A model generated the notes under the pieces. It had not been told where the DNA came from, did no database searches, and was given only the letters and a program-made list of their open reading frames with translations. The translations under genes were made by a program, and so were the position numbers. Source: Oscheius onirici (lineage: Eukaryota; Nematoda; Chromadorea; Rhabditida; Rhabditidae). From it: a stretch of 64,000 bases of DNA. Below, one piece after another: positions 1 to 11,675 of the stretch. The stretch is from positions 10,726,001 through 10,790,000 of the forward strand of contig OW051471.1 in assembly GCA_932521025.1 (NCBI GenBank), in the 5' to 3' direction. Numbering within the stretch: the stretch's first letter is position 1; each line of letters opens with the position of its first letter.

Positions 1-56
1 TTTCTCCCCTTCTCCTTCCAAACCTTTCCGATTGCAAACTCTCCTGAATACTGGCA

Positions 57-1351
57 ATGGAAAGTGTCTCTCAATGTAAAAAGGAAGACTTTACCATAGA
101 AGCCGACCATCTTGGGATTGGGGGCGAAAGTACGATTTACAAAGCACATCATGGTACTTTTGGGTAAGTGAATCCTACACGTTTTCAGCGATTGGACCTT
201 TTTCAGGGATAAAGCTTTAAAAATTTGGCACCGTCCGAGGGCTTTTATTCATGATAACGAACTCTCTATTTTGCTGAAGGTACTATTTCACTGTTCGTCG
301 TAGAACAAAATTTTCAGCTCACAGACCACGAGAACATAGTCCGGATAGATGGTTTGATAAGTTCAAATGAAATTGGAGTCTTTCGAGGATATTTTTTAAA
401 GCTAATGGACGGCAGTCTCTACACTAGTCTGTTTACATTTATCTTCAAAAGAAGTTTTCCAGTAATTCACAACCGAGACTCAAGAGGAGAAACCATGCCG
501 ACTACACCGAGGGAATACAATTGCAAAGATGTTGCGAGATGGGTCAGACAAATCAGGAAAGGCCTCTCATTTCTTCATACTAACAACATAATTCACAGGG
601 ATGTAAAACCTGAAAAGTGAGTCTATACTAATTTGGTCACAACTAGTTCATAACGCTTTACACACATATTTCAGCATTCTTGTTGAAGGAGAAATATTGA
701 AGTTAGCCGATTTCGGAATTTCTCGACTCTATGCCGATGAAACTCTGACAACTAGGTTAGAAAATTTCGTGAATATATAAATATGGAATCAGAGTGGGAA
801 CACATAGCTACAAGGCTCCTGAAATATCAAGTGGGAAATACGATTTTCAAGTTGACATTTATGCTTTTGCTATCACAATTTGGGAGATGCTACACAGAAG
901 GTACGTATGTTTTTCCTAGGCTCTGTTTTTGAAAGGAAGAGTACTTTCTTTTGAGGAATTCACAGTACAAGAAATACTTTCAGAAAACCTCATTTACAAT
1001 ATGGTCAACGGCCCATAATCGACAGCCGCTTTCCAGATAAAGTCAAAATATTCCTAGGACGGTAAATGAGCAATTCAACTACATGATAGGTCACCTTCAT
1101 ATTAAGAGGATGGAACGAAAAACCTTCTTTACGACCAAATTTTGAAGACATCGAAATGTTCTCCAGTTATTTACAGCTTTGGTGTAAGACTGAAATCATC
1201 TCGTAAGTTCATCACAGAATATTTGCAGATCTTAGCTTGTTTCAGAGCAGCCCTTTATTTCAATGAAGCAATAACGCCGTCATTGTTGGATTCCAATCGT
1301 AAACGGGAGGAAACGGTTTGGGACAGTAAACACCCATATTGGACGTTTTGA
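57..1351 (+). CDS. Protein kinase, eight exons
   Basis: Spliced exons 57-163, 207-279, 318-616, 675-755, 793-900, 984-1061, 1107-1202 and 1246-1351 join in phase to give about 315 residues. The protein shows a glycine-rich loop region (GIGGES), a probable beta-3 lysine (KALKIW), the catalytic-loop motif HRDVKPEN, the metal-binding DFG and an APE motif followed by a DIYAFAITIWEM helix. These are the core motifs of an active Ser/Thr or Tyr kinase fold. No transmembrane segment or accessory domain is visible. Only about 35 residues follow the last kinase motif, and the last exon does not look conserved. The kelch-repeat region that follows immediately is in another frame. The two could be one gene with an exon joint or lesion I cannot resolve, or two genes. 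The kinase call is strong; its substrate and subfamily are unknown. Confidence 0.8.
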
Positions 1352-2476
1352 GGTTGTAATTTGGAGCAACGATCCATCACCAAGCTTGTTAATCTTGAAT
1401 CCAGAAAGCAATAGTTGGAACCAACATTTTTTAAATTTGCCGCATTTTATGAAAGCCGACGCATTTGCATGCGTTGACGAACGAATCTTTTTCCTTGGTC
1501 ATACACAAAAGAACTCACCGCCCTCTACTAGAACGTACGAGCTGGTTGGAAACAACTGGGTGAGAAAGGCTGACATGAACGTCGCCCGACAGCATATCCA
1601 TCAATCAACAGTGGTTCTTGACGGCTTCATATGGGTTGTTGGCGGTTACAGAAATGATCGAGAAGATGTCGCTAGAACGCTAGAAAGATACGATCCTTCA
1701 AACGACGTTTGGAGTATCATGCCGTAAGCTTTTAGATTCGTTGTCCACCGAGCCCATGTCAGCGTTTACCGGCCTTGTCCGCAAGTCTAAATTGCAAAAT
1801 ATCATGCTCTAAATTTTAATTTTTATGATCTCCTGCAAATGCCCTTTGATTACATGGGCCGGCGGACGATTTTTCTTCCAGCAGCACAAAAAACCACTTT
1901 TTCAGACTAATGCACATCGGAAAGTTCAAGCCTCACGCTGTTTCTATCAGAAAAAAAATTTTTGCTTGTGAAGCTGATGACTTTGAAAATTTTGTGGAAT
2001 GTTACGACATTGATAATGGTGTTTGGAGCACTACGTCACAATTTCCATTACAAGAGTTCTACTGCCTTCAAACGGATGACAGTCGTATTTCAACATATGC
2101 ACAATTTGGTTTCAATGGATATGGTCAGACACCAAAAGTGGATCTGAACCTGAGTGAGATTCACAGTGGGTGGCTGTCAGTCCTCTACATCCCTCAATTT
2201 TCTAACTTTTCTAGTTTCCGTTCCAATACACTGACCTGTTACATGAATTATGAGGAAAAAACAATCCTAATAATTCAGGATGCGGAATATTTTGATAATC
2301 TAGGTTTTTTCTCCTATGTTTTTGACGGAGAAGAATGGGTGACTGGACCTAAATGTACAAAGCAGTTTTCCCCTCTAGCAATTGATACCTGGCCAACACA
2401 TGTTATTAGACGATTGATTTTCAATTGTGAACATCCATCTGCTCTTTATATAATCCAAAAACTTATTCTCGATTAA
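1326..2476 (+). CDS. Kelch-repeat protein region, 5' end unresolved
   Basis: An open frame from about 1326 to 1723 splices with phase to an exon at 1906-2476. The product has kelch-type beta-propeller blades: ERIFFLGH with a following W, the pair WVVGGY and LERYDPSNDVWSIMP, then VECYDIDNGVWS and later FDGEEW. The spacing of GG and W residues is that of KLHL/kelch proteins, but the number of blades I can see (about four to five) is low for a full propeller. No BTB or BACK domain is visible upstream; what lies upstream is the kinase gene. No ATG in this frame is convincing, so the 5' end is either spliced from the kinase transcript or lost. Kelch propellers usually bind partner proteins, often as ubiquitin-ligase adaptors; here no partner can be inferred. 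Confidence 0.6.
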
Positions 2477-2779
2477 CACCAAGTGAATAAATATATATTC
2501 AGCATTTTATCTCTAGAACATTCGTTTTTTATCGAAGGCATCGCGAATTCTTATGAGAGGAACGGTGGCCAGAATGAGATCGGTCAGTGCTCGAATCTAT
2601 TGCGATGGCGCTAAAGTTAGATAGATATGACTTCTGCAAACTTTTAGACGAAATAGATCTGGGCACTAATTGACCGAGACGTTTAGCCACTGAAAAACAA
2701 TGATAAATAGAAAAGGAATGAAGTGGTCTCTGAATAGGCAAAACAGACCAAACTCCGAGAATCAAACCACCCTCGGCTG

Positions 2780-3132
2780 CAGGGATGGGTGAATATCAAA
2801 ATTGCACACGAATATCGAATACGAATATATTCGTCTCCTCCAAAACTTGCCGAATACCGAATACGAATATATTCGAGTTGTTTCAGTATTTGCTGATATT
2901 CGTATTCGAATACGAATAGCAATTTTTGGTACAATATTCATCGAAATTGGAGGTTTTTTTCAGTGTCCAGTAGTTCGGCTTTGAGTTTTGTGTACTTTTA
3001 GAAAGAAAACGAACAAAAAAGTTAAGAAAACAGTCAAAAATTTTCGAAATTTTAGCAAAAACTGTCCCAGTCTTTGTTCTCTGATATTCGTTCCCACAAC
3101 ACTATTCGAATACGAATATTCGCCCATCCCTG
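2780..3132. mobile_element. hAT-type MITE (353 bp)
   Basis: The element starts CAGGGATGGGTGAATAT and ends with the near-perfect reverse complement ATATTCGCCCATCCCTG. It is bracketed by a perfect 8-bp direct repeat, CTCGGCTG, at 2772-2779 and 3133-3140. The 8-bp duplication and CAGGGATG terminus are typical of hAT elements. The inside is built of short palindromic GAATACGAATATATTCG units and codes for nothing recognisable, so it is a non-autonomous element. Confidence 0.9.
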
Positions 3133-3543
3133 CTCGGCTGTTTGACAGGTCCCGCCTGCCACCAATGGTTTTGTTCCAAAATTTGGTTCTGAAACCAAGT
3201 GTTTTAAACGTGTTCTTAACTTTGATCCAAATGAGATAGAGGGCTGTTTTGAATAAAGAAAAGAACAGGCAACGGCAAATAACGGCCGGGCCGGCCCGTC
3301 AGCCAGGTCTAGGTCGATATGTATAAAACTGAGTTGCTGCATGAACAGTTCAGAAAAGTTTTTTTATAATTGTTTTAGATGGGGAAATATTTCGACAAAA
3401 AATAAGGAAGGCGAAACAGAACTTGGCTAAGAGACAAAGTAAGGCACCAACAAAGGCTACCATAAAAGACATCAACTGGATCCACTGGTAAAAGCGGGAA
3501 AGACGGCGGTGAATGTCGGAAAAACGGCTGGAGAGACGGTTGA

Positions 3544-4064
3544 TCATCCGCGGAACATTTGGCGCATTCTTGTTCCATTGCTCTTATCGCCATGTAGTTC
3601 TTCACCAGTACTAGCTAAATTCTGAAAAAAGTAGAAGTGTTTTGAACCATACTTGTCGGTGTACTCCGATAAATTTTCTTTTAAAATCCAAAAGAAACCT
3701 TACCTTAGATAAATCGCACCCTGCATCCAACAAGTGATTTTGAGTCGACCACTTCTTTGTAAAATAGTGTAGTCTTCGGACTGGACAGTAATCGTGCAGG
3801 CCATCTTTGATCTCATCCTAAAATTGAATATTTTCCTCACTTTTCTTACTTACTCCTTTTATCCTCTTCCTTTTTACCATCTACGGCAGATATCCCAGAA
3901 TTCCTAGCTTCCCGGTGCCCTGCTTGTATGTTTCTTAAAATAATCACGCATACTCACTCCACTCTTTCCACGTCATAGGTTCCCTTATGATATCCCATTC
4001 GTCCAAGATAGACGATTGAGGCAAAGCCGACGATTCCAATAAGCGCGATTACCCAAAATATCAT
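3544..4064 (-). CDS. Possible small type II membrane protein, model uncertain
   Basis: On the minus strand an ATG at 4064 opens MIFWVIALIGIVGFASIVYL, a hydrophobic stretch that would act as a signal anchor. It is followed by a GT donor after 3958. Further exon-like pieces with good splice signals lie at 3933 and 3704-3817 (ending ...DAGCDLSK before GTAAGG) and at 3544-3621. I cannot join all of them in one phase. Another overlapping minus frame at 3350-3547 carries a second hydrophobic segment. I do not recognise the family. A segment homologous to 3640-3800 recurs at 4970-5140, so this locus has been duplicated at least in part. Confidence 0.3.
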
Positions 4065-5140
4065 CCTCGGTCACATGTACCAGCCTATTTATGAACTTTA
4101 AGGGTCCGGAACAAATCGTTACCAGAAGAGTAGTCCATATTATCTTTTTTGATGTTTTCCTCGGTGAGTGTAGCTACGTATTCTTCGTATTATTTACTGA
4201 GATCCACCAATTCGATCCTGTTCTTCTCGAAAGCGAGGTCGAGTTTCTTTCGTTTCCTTCCGTGAGTTCAGTCTTATCTTCGTTGTTGAAAAGACGACGA
4301 TGGACAAGTCAACTCATCTCCATGTACGAAAAATGCCTGAAAACCATTTCCACGAATGATGTTTTCGAAAAAGAAAAAGAAGAAATTGGTGAGACCACAA
4401 AATATGAGGAGAGGAGCCGTGGTCAACATACAAGGAGTATCCTGGTCAAGCGAGTTTCCGGCAGCTGGCCGTCCTTTCTGTGTGTCTAACTCTCCGCCCT
4501 GAGGCGAGAGCCGCGTTCAACACGTGTTGAAACAGAGCGCGACAGTTTGTCGAGCCTGTCTGCCTCTGGCCGTTTTGTCTGAGATGCGGCCACGCTGTTT
4601 TTTGCCCTCTTAAATGCTTCCACAGTAAAAAATCTACTTTCGAACAGTACAAGGAACACTGAAAACTTTATTTTTGCTCTCGGGAGACATTCTTGATGAA
4701 CAGTCTGAAGCTGCAGAGATCGAGAGACGACATCCTGTCGCGCCACAAACAAACTGTTCAATAAGATCCTGAATAGCTGCAAGTAGAAAATATAAATGTA
4801 ACTAACAACTGGTAGAAAACATAGTCCCAGGATTCTGGGATGCTAATCTTTCAGAAGTTCTTCGCCAAACTTTTCTTTGAGATACACGTCGAAGGCTTCG
4901 AAGTTGAGAGTCAAGTGAAAATTGCAACCTTCAATCTTGGAACTTGGGAAAACCTAAACTTATTATAATAAAAGTGTTTTGAACCATACTTGTCGAAGTG
5001 CTCCGATTGATCCTCTTTCAAAATCGACAAGAAACCGATTTCGATTAATTGCACCCTGCGTCCAAATGTGCTTTTTTAAACGTGCCGAACACTTTTTTGT
5101 AGTGCAGTCTTCTCATTTCCAATGAAACTTAGAAGCAGTA
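3640..5140. repeat. Duplicated segment, copies about 1.33 kb apart
   Basis: The sequence at about 3640-3800 and that at about 4970-5140 are clearly homologous: both contain AGTGTTTTGAACCATACTTG, then a similar run through CTCCGAT and AAGAAACC to GCACCCTGC and TCCAA. Read on the minus strand, both encode related exon-like peptides (VRRLHYFTKKW in one copy, MRRLHYKKVFGTF in the other). The downstream copy is followed at 4843-4955 by a minus-strand exon ending ...KEKFGEELLKD and a stop. This suggests tandem duplication of an unidentified minus-strand gene, with one or both copies decayed. Confidence 0.5.
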
Positions 5141-5579
5141 CTCTTCGTCCACCCTTAACGATACCGTGAAGAGTTTTTTATTATGACGGCCTCACTTGAA
5201 GCCGCCGCGAATAATATTTTCGCAACTTGGAAAAGAATTGGAAGCTTTGTCTGGCCAGAACTCCTCGAGAGTAGCACGTGACTTTAGAAATCATTTAGAT
5301 TTGTCGACATTTTTCTCGTTCACGTTTTTGTAGTACTGGTACTTTTTCAGCTAGCGTGTCCCCATTCCGTCTTTACATCTTCGCTGACATGTGATACAAG
5401 TTCTTCGGCAATTTCTTCTTTACCATAGGCGAAGTCCATTTCCTGAGAGTTCTGAGAACCACGGTGAACTGAAACATATTCTTGTAAATGAAGAAAATAT
5501 CGAGATACTATTTATTGAAATTGAGCTGGTACTTACAATATTCATGTTTCCCACTCTGACAGCCGAATGGATGCAGCTT

Positions 5580-6480
5580 TCACCATTTCTTCCCTTGCCT
5601 CCTGTTGGAAAAAGCAGCTTCTTCGGGTCTTGACCCCCTCATCTGACCACTTTCTCTCAACTTCTCTGTCCAGGGCAAGAAGCTTGCGGTGAGAATGTGG
5701 GCAGCATTCTGTGAAACGAATTTTCGTGAAATTTCAGCCATTCTAAACTTACTCGTGTAGACCAAGTCAACAAGAAACTGAGGAATCAAGTGCCTTGAAG
5801 CGGAATCCAATCCGAGCATCTGGGCAAAGATTTCCTGGACGATTTTCCATTGTTCTGTTGAGCAAATTTGGCTGAAAAACATTTAAAAGAATATGTGCCA
5901 TGATTTCCATCTGTTTTATGCCAATAATAGCGTTTTCATGGAGAATTCTCTTTGGGGTTTCTTTTTTTTGTTGACCTTAACTCATTTGTTCCTTCCAGGT
6001 TGAGTAATACCTAAAAATTCCATGTTTTAAAACGGCATAAATGAACATTTTTTCTAATCTGTTTTCAACGCTATGTACGTCGACATCCTAGATATGTCCC
6101 CCCCCCACCGTCCAGTTGAACCCCCCGCCAATTGGAGGGGGGGCTAAACTGATCGAAGTGGAGGAAACTGACCGGGCCAGATTGGCCCCGTCGCCGCTCT
6201 ACTACTTCATTATGTGCGTATTTCGAGTCAAAAAGATCACAAATATTTGAAGATTGTGTTACTACGGTTCTCAATCTTCCAACGATTGGGAACTCAAAAA
6301 AAGAGAAAACCTTACTTCATAGACAAATGCTTTGACGTCTTTTGAGAGCTCAGGATCTTTCTCGCAGTATTTTCTCTCTCTTTCTCTCAGGATCTTTCTC
6401 GCATTGATGAGGAACAACTTGACATTTAGCTCAATCGTCTCCTTGTCGAAGATCTGAAGCTCCATTTGACTGACCCGATC
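5580..6480 (-). CDS. Unidentified minus-strand gene fragment(s)
   Basis: Two exon-like blocks are visible on the minus strand. The first, about 6480-6314, encodes a charged helical stretch beginning near MELQIFDKETIELNVKLFL and stops at a GTAAGG donor after ...KAFVYE. The second, about 5877-5580, follows a TTTTTCAG acceptor and encodes ...EQWKIVQEIFAQMLGLDSAS, with a 45-bp candidate intron (GTAAGT...TTTCACAG) inside it, and ends in a stop at 5580. The phases of the two blocks do not agree by my count, so they may be from different genes or a pseudogene. I do not recognise the product. Nothing else is evident between 4065 and 5580 apart from the duplicated segment. Confidence 0.3.
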
Positions 6481-6610
6481 TTCCTTCTCCTTTTCGGGAT
6501 CAAGGCGATGAACCGTAGATGATTACATTGGGACGACAACCTTTTTTGCACACTGAATGCGGTTGAAGTTTAAAATATCTAAAAATTCAACTTTGTATAA
6601 ATACAGAAAA

Positions 6611-7016
6611 ATGAGCTCACTTTTTAGTAAAAAGTAGGCAATCGAGATTTGCGCTACGATGTAGTGAATATTCGTCGGAGATTAGTCGGAGACTACATCT
6701 CGTCGAGGTGACCGATCCAGATGGGTTGAATGAAGACGAATGAATGAGTTCTGGTTCTGAAATCTGCAAGCGTTGAACAAAGAAACGACGCCTACAACTT
6801 CTTAAAAGTTTGGCCGGAAGACATGAAATTTCAGCTCTTCGCAAGCACCGCTTTCTTGCTCCATACTTTCGAATCTCTGTCCAGATTCATTCAATAGCAA
6901 CCCATCTGGATCGGTCACCTCGACGAGATGTAGTCTCCGACTAATCTCCGACGACCATTCACTACCTCGTAGCGCAAATCTCGATTGCCTACTCTTTACT
7001 AAAAAGTGAGCTTACT
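6611..7016. repeat. Long imperfect inverted repeat (arms about 120 bp)
   Basis: The left arm (about 6613-6736) starts AGCTCACTTTTTAGTAAA and runs through GTCGGAGATTAGTCGGAGAC to CCAGATGGGTTG. The right arm (about 6893-7014) is its reverse complement with few mismatches, ending TTTACTAAAAAGTGAGCT. About 155 bp separate the arms. It has the shape of a foldback transposon or a large MITE; I found no convincing target-site duplication. Confidence 0.75.
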
Positions 7017-7129
7017 TTCTTTTCCTCTCAAAAAGATGTTTCCAGATACATATTCTAACTTCAACTCCCTTTGGGGTTTGAAGTTTCTTTAAACAGCGCT
7101 TCAGGAAAAGTCGTTTTTAAACGGACTTT

Positions 7130-8940
7130 CCCAAGGCTCTTCAGCCGCTAAATCGTAACGAGGACAGGAAGAACCTGAAGAGGTGTCCACCTCAGCTCAA
7201 GACTCTTTCTGGAATGTCCTCTCAACTCCTCTCAAGAGACCTTCTACCATCAGACTGCGAGACTTTATCCTGATCTGGCTCCCATCATTATCTGTGGAAT
7301 CAAAGTCCTCTATCTACCAGAATTCACGCCTCGAAAGATATAAACGGTTGTCGAGATCTTCATCCAATCTACCTGACGCTACTAAAGTCAAAATCGAGGA
7401 CCTTTGTAGCTACACACGTCGCCGTGATTCAACTGCGATGCAGCTACTACTAAGTGTCAAAGTTTTCAATCTCAAGCCGTAAATTGAGGTAACCTTAAAT
7501 TTTTCACAATTCTATGAGTTTTCAAAAAGTTACTTTCGACAATGTCAACAAAGACAAGATTGATTACAACTCTCTGAAACGATCCTGAAAGACATCAAGG
7601 GCAGTGGGCATGGTCGACCAGGTCTCTCGTTCCAGTGCATCCAACACCATCACAATCGATAGATGGGCTGCGGTTTTCCCGCAGGTCGAGTTTGAGGTGA
7701 TCAAGACTTTCCTATCCGAACAGGGCGTGGGAACCTGTGGAAGGCTGGGCTTGCCTCTGTGGTCTTCATGCTCAGCACTGATGGCGGAGATGGGTTCGGA
7801 GTCATCGCATCAGTCGCCTTCATCTCCCGCCTATCATGAAGTTGCTGAACGATATTCTCTTTGAAGCGCTTCTTCCCGAAGAATATTTCCTCTCTGCTCA
7901 ATGAGAACGGAGTCTCCTACTTCATGAATGCGGTGATCCAGTTCTCTATCCGCACATGGCTCGAGCTCCTTCGTAATTATCACTCTCACTCGGAACAATT
8001 GTTCATGGAGATCTTGCGGGGAATTTCACGACAACCTCCTCGTCCCTCGTTCGATGCTGGTCACTTTCTGAGCACTTTTCCGTGTATGTATTAATCCGTT
8101 TTATCGTGACTTTAACAATAGGTCATTTCGACGATGGCCGGCAGCACAGTGCCGCCTAGTATCTTCTTGATTTCTTGGAGAACGGCGCTCCAGCAGAGAT
8201 TCGAGAGGAATTTTGCATAGACGAGTTCTATGAAACGGTGTGCCAGTCTAGCCACCACGTGGGTTTTGTTTTGTGTTATTTTCATTTTGATTTTACAGGC
8301 CGAAGCTCGAACGACTCTGCCCAACATCAGTCTCCCCATCTACTCCGACAAAAGACTCTACACGTCTTTCCGGCAGTATATGGAGGCAACTGCAAAGCCT
8401 ATGAACGTGAAAATGTGGAAAGTCTGCACGGGATCCAATCACGTGCCAGCTCCCGACAACATACGAATCTCGTCACATCGAGAAAAGGTCTCTGGACATC
8501 CCAGCTGAAACGCGATACCTGCTACTTGAGATGAATCTCTTCGAGAACACTGGGATCAGAATCCAGAATAGATCGATCCCGGTCCCTTCCAACAGTGAAG
8601 CCATGGGCGGCTTCACCGAGGACGACCAACTCTTCAGCATCCCGAACTTGCCGGAACTGGTGGCCGTTCCTACGGTCCGTCTGGATAAGATGAAGACGAT
8701 TAGCCTGGCCAATTCTCTCGTAGTGGACAAGGACCATTGCCACGTCATCGGCAAGGCTACCACATGCAAGGAGACTGCAACTTCCTCTTCCATTCGGGTT
8801 GTGATCAGTCCCATTTCAAGACTGGCCTGAGAAAGATCACAGTTCGAAAGACGAGGCCGGACAATACACAGATGGAGGCTACTGTGTACCGGAGATCGAA
8901 GGATGTGCTGCTGCCGAACCAAGACCACTTCCCCTAGAAG
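7130..8940 (+). pseudogene. Decayed USP-fold (C19 peptidase-like) gene
   Basis: Pieces of one protein lie in successive frames. NENGVSYFMNAVIQ (near 7900) aligns with the USP Cys-box pattern G-N-T-C-Y-M-N, but the position of the catalytic cysteine is tyrosine. FDAGHFLSTF, then EYLLDFLEN-like sequence near 8160 and ISLPIYSDKRLYTSFRQYM near 8330 follow in the order expected of a ubiquitin-specific protease or the inactive USP-like domain of PAN2. A 40-bp intron (about 8260-8299) is still recognisable. Stops and frame changes separate the pieces at about 7862, 8092, 8506 and 8830. The region ends near a possible AATAAA at 9040. USP family membership is inferred from motif order; PAN2-type or another UCH-fold protein is possible. 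A functional protease is very unlikely. Confidence 0.5.
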
Positions 8941-9150
8941 AAGAAGAAGAAGACTTGGACAGAACACTTCCTGGCCATCGCTGAACTCTCCTGGTTATTC
9001 CAAATGATTCTATGTGAAAAAGACCTTGTTGCTTTGTGAATAAAATTGTTAAATACAAACAAGTATCACCATAACTGTAGTACAACTGCTTTCAGATGAG
9101 ACAGAACATCGCCAGGAAGATCTGGTATTACACAGGAAGGAAAACTTGTA

Positions 9151-9301
9151 CAGCAAGGTTGACTAAAAACCAATTGTTTCTATGAAAATTACTTTTTTTA
9201 TATTGTTAACCATAAATATTTGATTTGTTGGTTGCGTATATCAGATTCCATTCTACAATGTAACTTTCATAGAAACAATCGATTTTTAGTCAACTTTGCT
9301 G
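9151..9301. mobile_element. Short inverted-repeat element (151 bp)
   Basis: It begins CAGCAAGGTTGACTAAAAA and ends with the reverse complement TTTTTAGTCAACTTTGCTG. About 42 bp are paired on each side, through GATTGTTTCTATGAAAGTTAC. The CAG...CTG ends fit a hAT-like MITE, but the flanking 8-mers do not match, so the family is uncertain. Confidence 0.6.
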
Positions 9302-9450
9302 ATTTTGCGCTTTACAGGTTTTACTTAATGTTAATACTTTCTTTGAGCCTTTTTTGTACAAGGTAGCATTCAGTGAGCATTTTTATGCCACGTTATGATG
9401 CAAAGCCGGCCGGTCAGACTGAAAATAGAATTTAAGACGGAAAGACATAC

Positions 9451-9529
9451 CTGTCCGGATCAAAGTCGTGAGGCAGTCCAAGAGCATAACCAAATTCGTC
9501 GAAAATGAGGGAGCCCAGACAGTCTTGAT
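9451..9529 (-). pseudogene. Isolated metzincin-like exon
   Basis: A 79-bp stretch on the minus strand is flanked by a TTTTAG acceptor and a GTATGT donor and encodes a 26-residue peptide containing DEFGYALGLPHD. This matches the metzincin zinc-binding pattern H-E-x-x-H-x-x-G-x-x-H at most positions, but the first two histidines are Asp and Tyr. No other exon of such a gene is visible within several kilobases. It is either an orphan exon of a dead metalloprotease, or a chance resemblance in an exon of another kind. Confidence 0.3.
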
Positions 9530-9876
9530 CTAAAATTTTATGTTTATGCCGCTTTTTTAGGAATTGGAAATGTTTTTGTTTTAATCAGACCAAGACACAA
9601 AAAACACGTGTATCAATTCAGAACTTGTCACGTAAATTCATGTAGAGTCGAACAGGAAACTAGTACATTTCCTGCATCTCCAAAACGATGAAAATTTCAC
9701 GTTGCTCACATATTCGAAACATTCAAAAACACTGAACAGTCTACGTAGAAATGTGTTTTGCATATATATGTCAGAAGACTGTGTATATTTTTAGTCACAA
9801 ACAGTCTCATCAAGAAAATTCAAAAGTCGACCGCCTGTTCATTACTATCAAAGCATTATAATTATGCCAGTTGGCC

Positions 9877-11514
9877 ATGGAAACATCAATGGAGGATCCT
9901 CTTCTAGCCCACATCTACATCAAAGTCATTTTCACTTTTGTCTCTCTACTTGGAATGGCTCCAAACATACTCATCATTTTCCTCTACTTTAAACTTAACA
10001 CAATGGAAATGAGTTCCTATTCCATCTTCCTCTTAACTTTCGCCATAACAGAGCTCTTGTGCAGCTTATCAACGCTTTTCACGATGAACAGGTACAGTCC
10101 TTTAAAAATTCTTTTAAATCATTCACAGACTGCACATAATAAGCATCTACGAGTATTATTTTATGCCACTAGGCCCCTGTAACTATATTTACCCATTTAT
10201 GTGTGAATTCATGACGGCGCTGCAAACTGGCTGCCTCATAAACATAACAACGCTGATTCCACTATCTTTTGCCTATAGATTCTATGTGGTTAATAATGGA
10301 ACGCCGAGACTGAGAAATATTGTTCTCTTGGTGGTCATTTCAATTGTTCCACCGATTGCTAGTGTGGTGAGTCTTGATTTTTTGCCGGGAAAAGTTGGCT
10401 TTCCTACTGTATGAAAGCTGCTGATGAGTTCCCGTTTTTTTACTATCAAACTAGTTATTCCAAGTCCTTTTAAACCAGAAAAAAGACATTTTGAAAGGGC
10501 AATTGCCATTGTAGGAGTAGAGATCGTCTGGTCATTTCTGGTGAATAGAGCTTTCACGTTCGGGACGTTCAGAAATATGGCAATCATGTGATCAGCAACC
10601 CATGTAACACTTTTGTTGAGAGTTAAACTCCATACAATTAAATTTTTGGGAATTTCAGATCTGTGCTGAGCACGCACAAATGAACCCCACGAAACTCCAG
10701 GTATTGCCAGCATTACACAGAACTTCTCGTGAACTAGTGTCTGAATTTCATTCGTGAGCCTTTCTTGTTTTGTTTCGCAGAGGTTCCAAACTGCAGGTAT
10801 ATCAAACCGTGTGTAGGCCAGATTTAGTCTCAGAACAAAAAGTTACCCTGTTTTGAGAAAGTGTTCTAGGAATTCTTGTGCTAAGATCGAAAATCACTGC
10901 TATTTTTGTCACTCCACATAATTTCAGCCACTGCTCTCCACAACCGTCATACGTGATCACGGTGAAAACATGACCACGATTGGCAATTATCATTACTTCA
11001 AATATGACAAGTATTCTTTGAAAGTTTGTTCATTTCTACAACTGTTCATCTTATTTTTAGATCATCGTAATTGGTGATTATCTAAGTGTTGGTCTCCTTC
11101 TCTTCCCAGCCAATTTTATTTTTGGCTTGCTCATAATGTACCGCATTAAGAAGTACAGTATTTTTCTAACAGCGAAGACTGTCAGACTTCACAAAATGTT
11201 GACCAAGGTCCGTCTCTCTGTCTCTTCGAAAAATTATAAAAAACTTTCAGGCGCTGTTTTGGCACACACTCGTTCACTTTACTATTGTGCTAACAACTGG
11301 ACTATACTGCCTGATTGCCTTACATATCATCAACTTTGCGTACAGCGATGTACTTCCCTCAGTGATCTATGGATTAATCCCATTTCTGAATGGGACAGTG
11401 TGTCTTTTCTACGTGCCTCATTATCGCCGTGTTTTGAAGGACTGGTTCTCATTGACATCTCGGACTACGGGACCGAGAATCTTCTTGCAGAATACGGAAG
11501 CTTCGAGATATTAA
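9877..11514 (+). CDS. 7TM chemoreceptor, class D (srd)-like
   Basis: Exons 9877-10091, 10129-10366, 10928-11023, 11061-11207 and 11251-11514 join in phase to about 319 residues, a normal size for the family. The product has seven hydrophobic segments. TM1 contains APNILIIFLYF, and TM2 starts MSSYSIFLLTFAITELL. The extracellular GPCNYI motif before TM3 and the SFAYRFYVV stretch after it match nematode class D (srd) receptors, and the C-terminus has FYVPHYRRVLKDW after TM7. Such receptors sit in sensory cilia and detect external chemicals; the ligand is unknown. The second intron is long (561 bp) and holds nothing identified. The ATG at 9877 was preferred because it begins METSMEDP directly before TM1; 9889 is an alternative. 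Confidence 0.85.
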
Positions 11515-11675
11515 GAGTTGTGAATTTGCTTTTTATGAGTCAAATAAACGTTCTGGATTCGAATTTTTCCCTGCACGCTTTTGATTATCGATTGTACCTT
11601 TTTTCAATAGAAGCGTGAATTTTTGAAAGCGTGTAATCGCTTCTCACCAAACTTTGTCAGTTCTCTTCATTTTCA

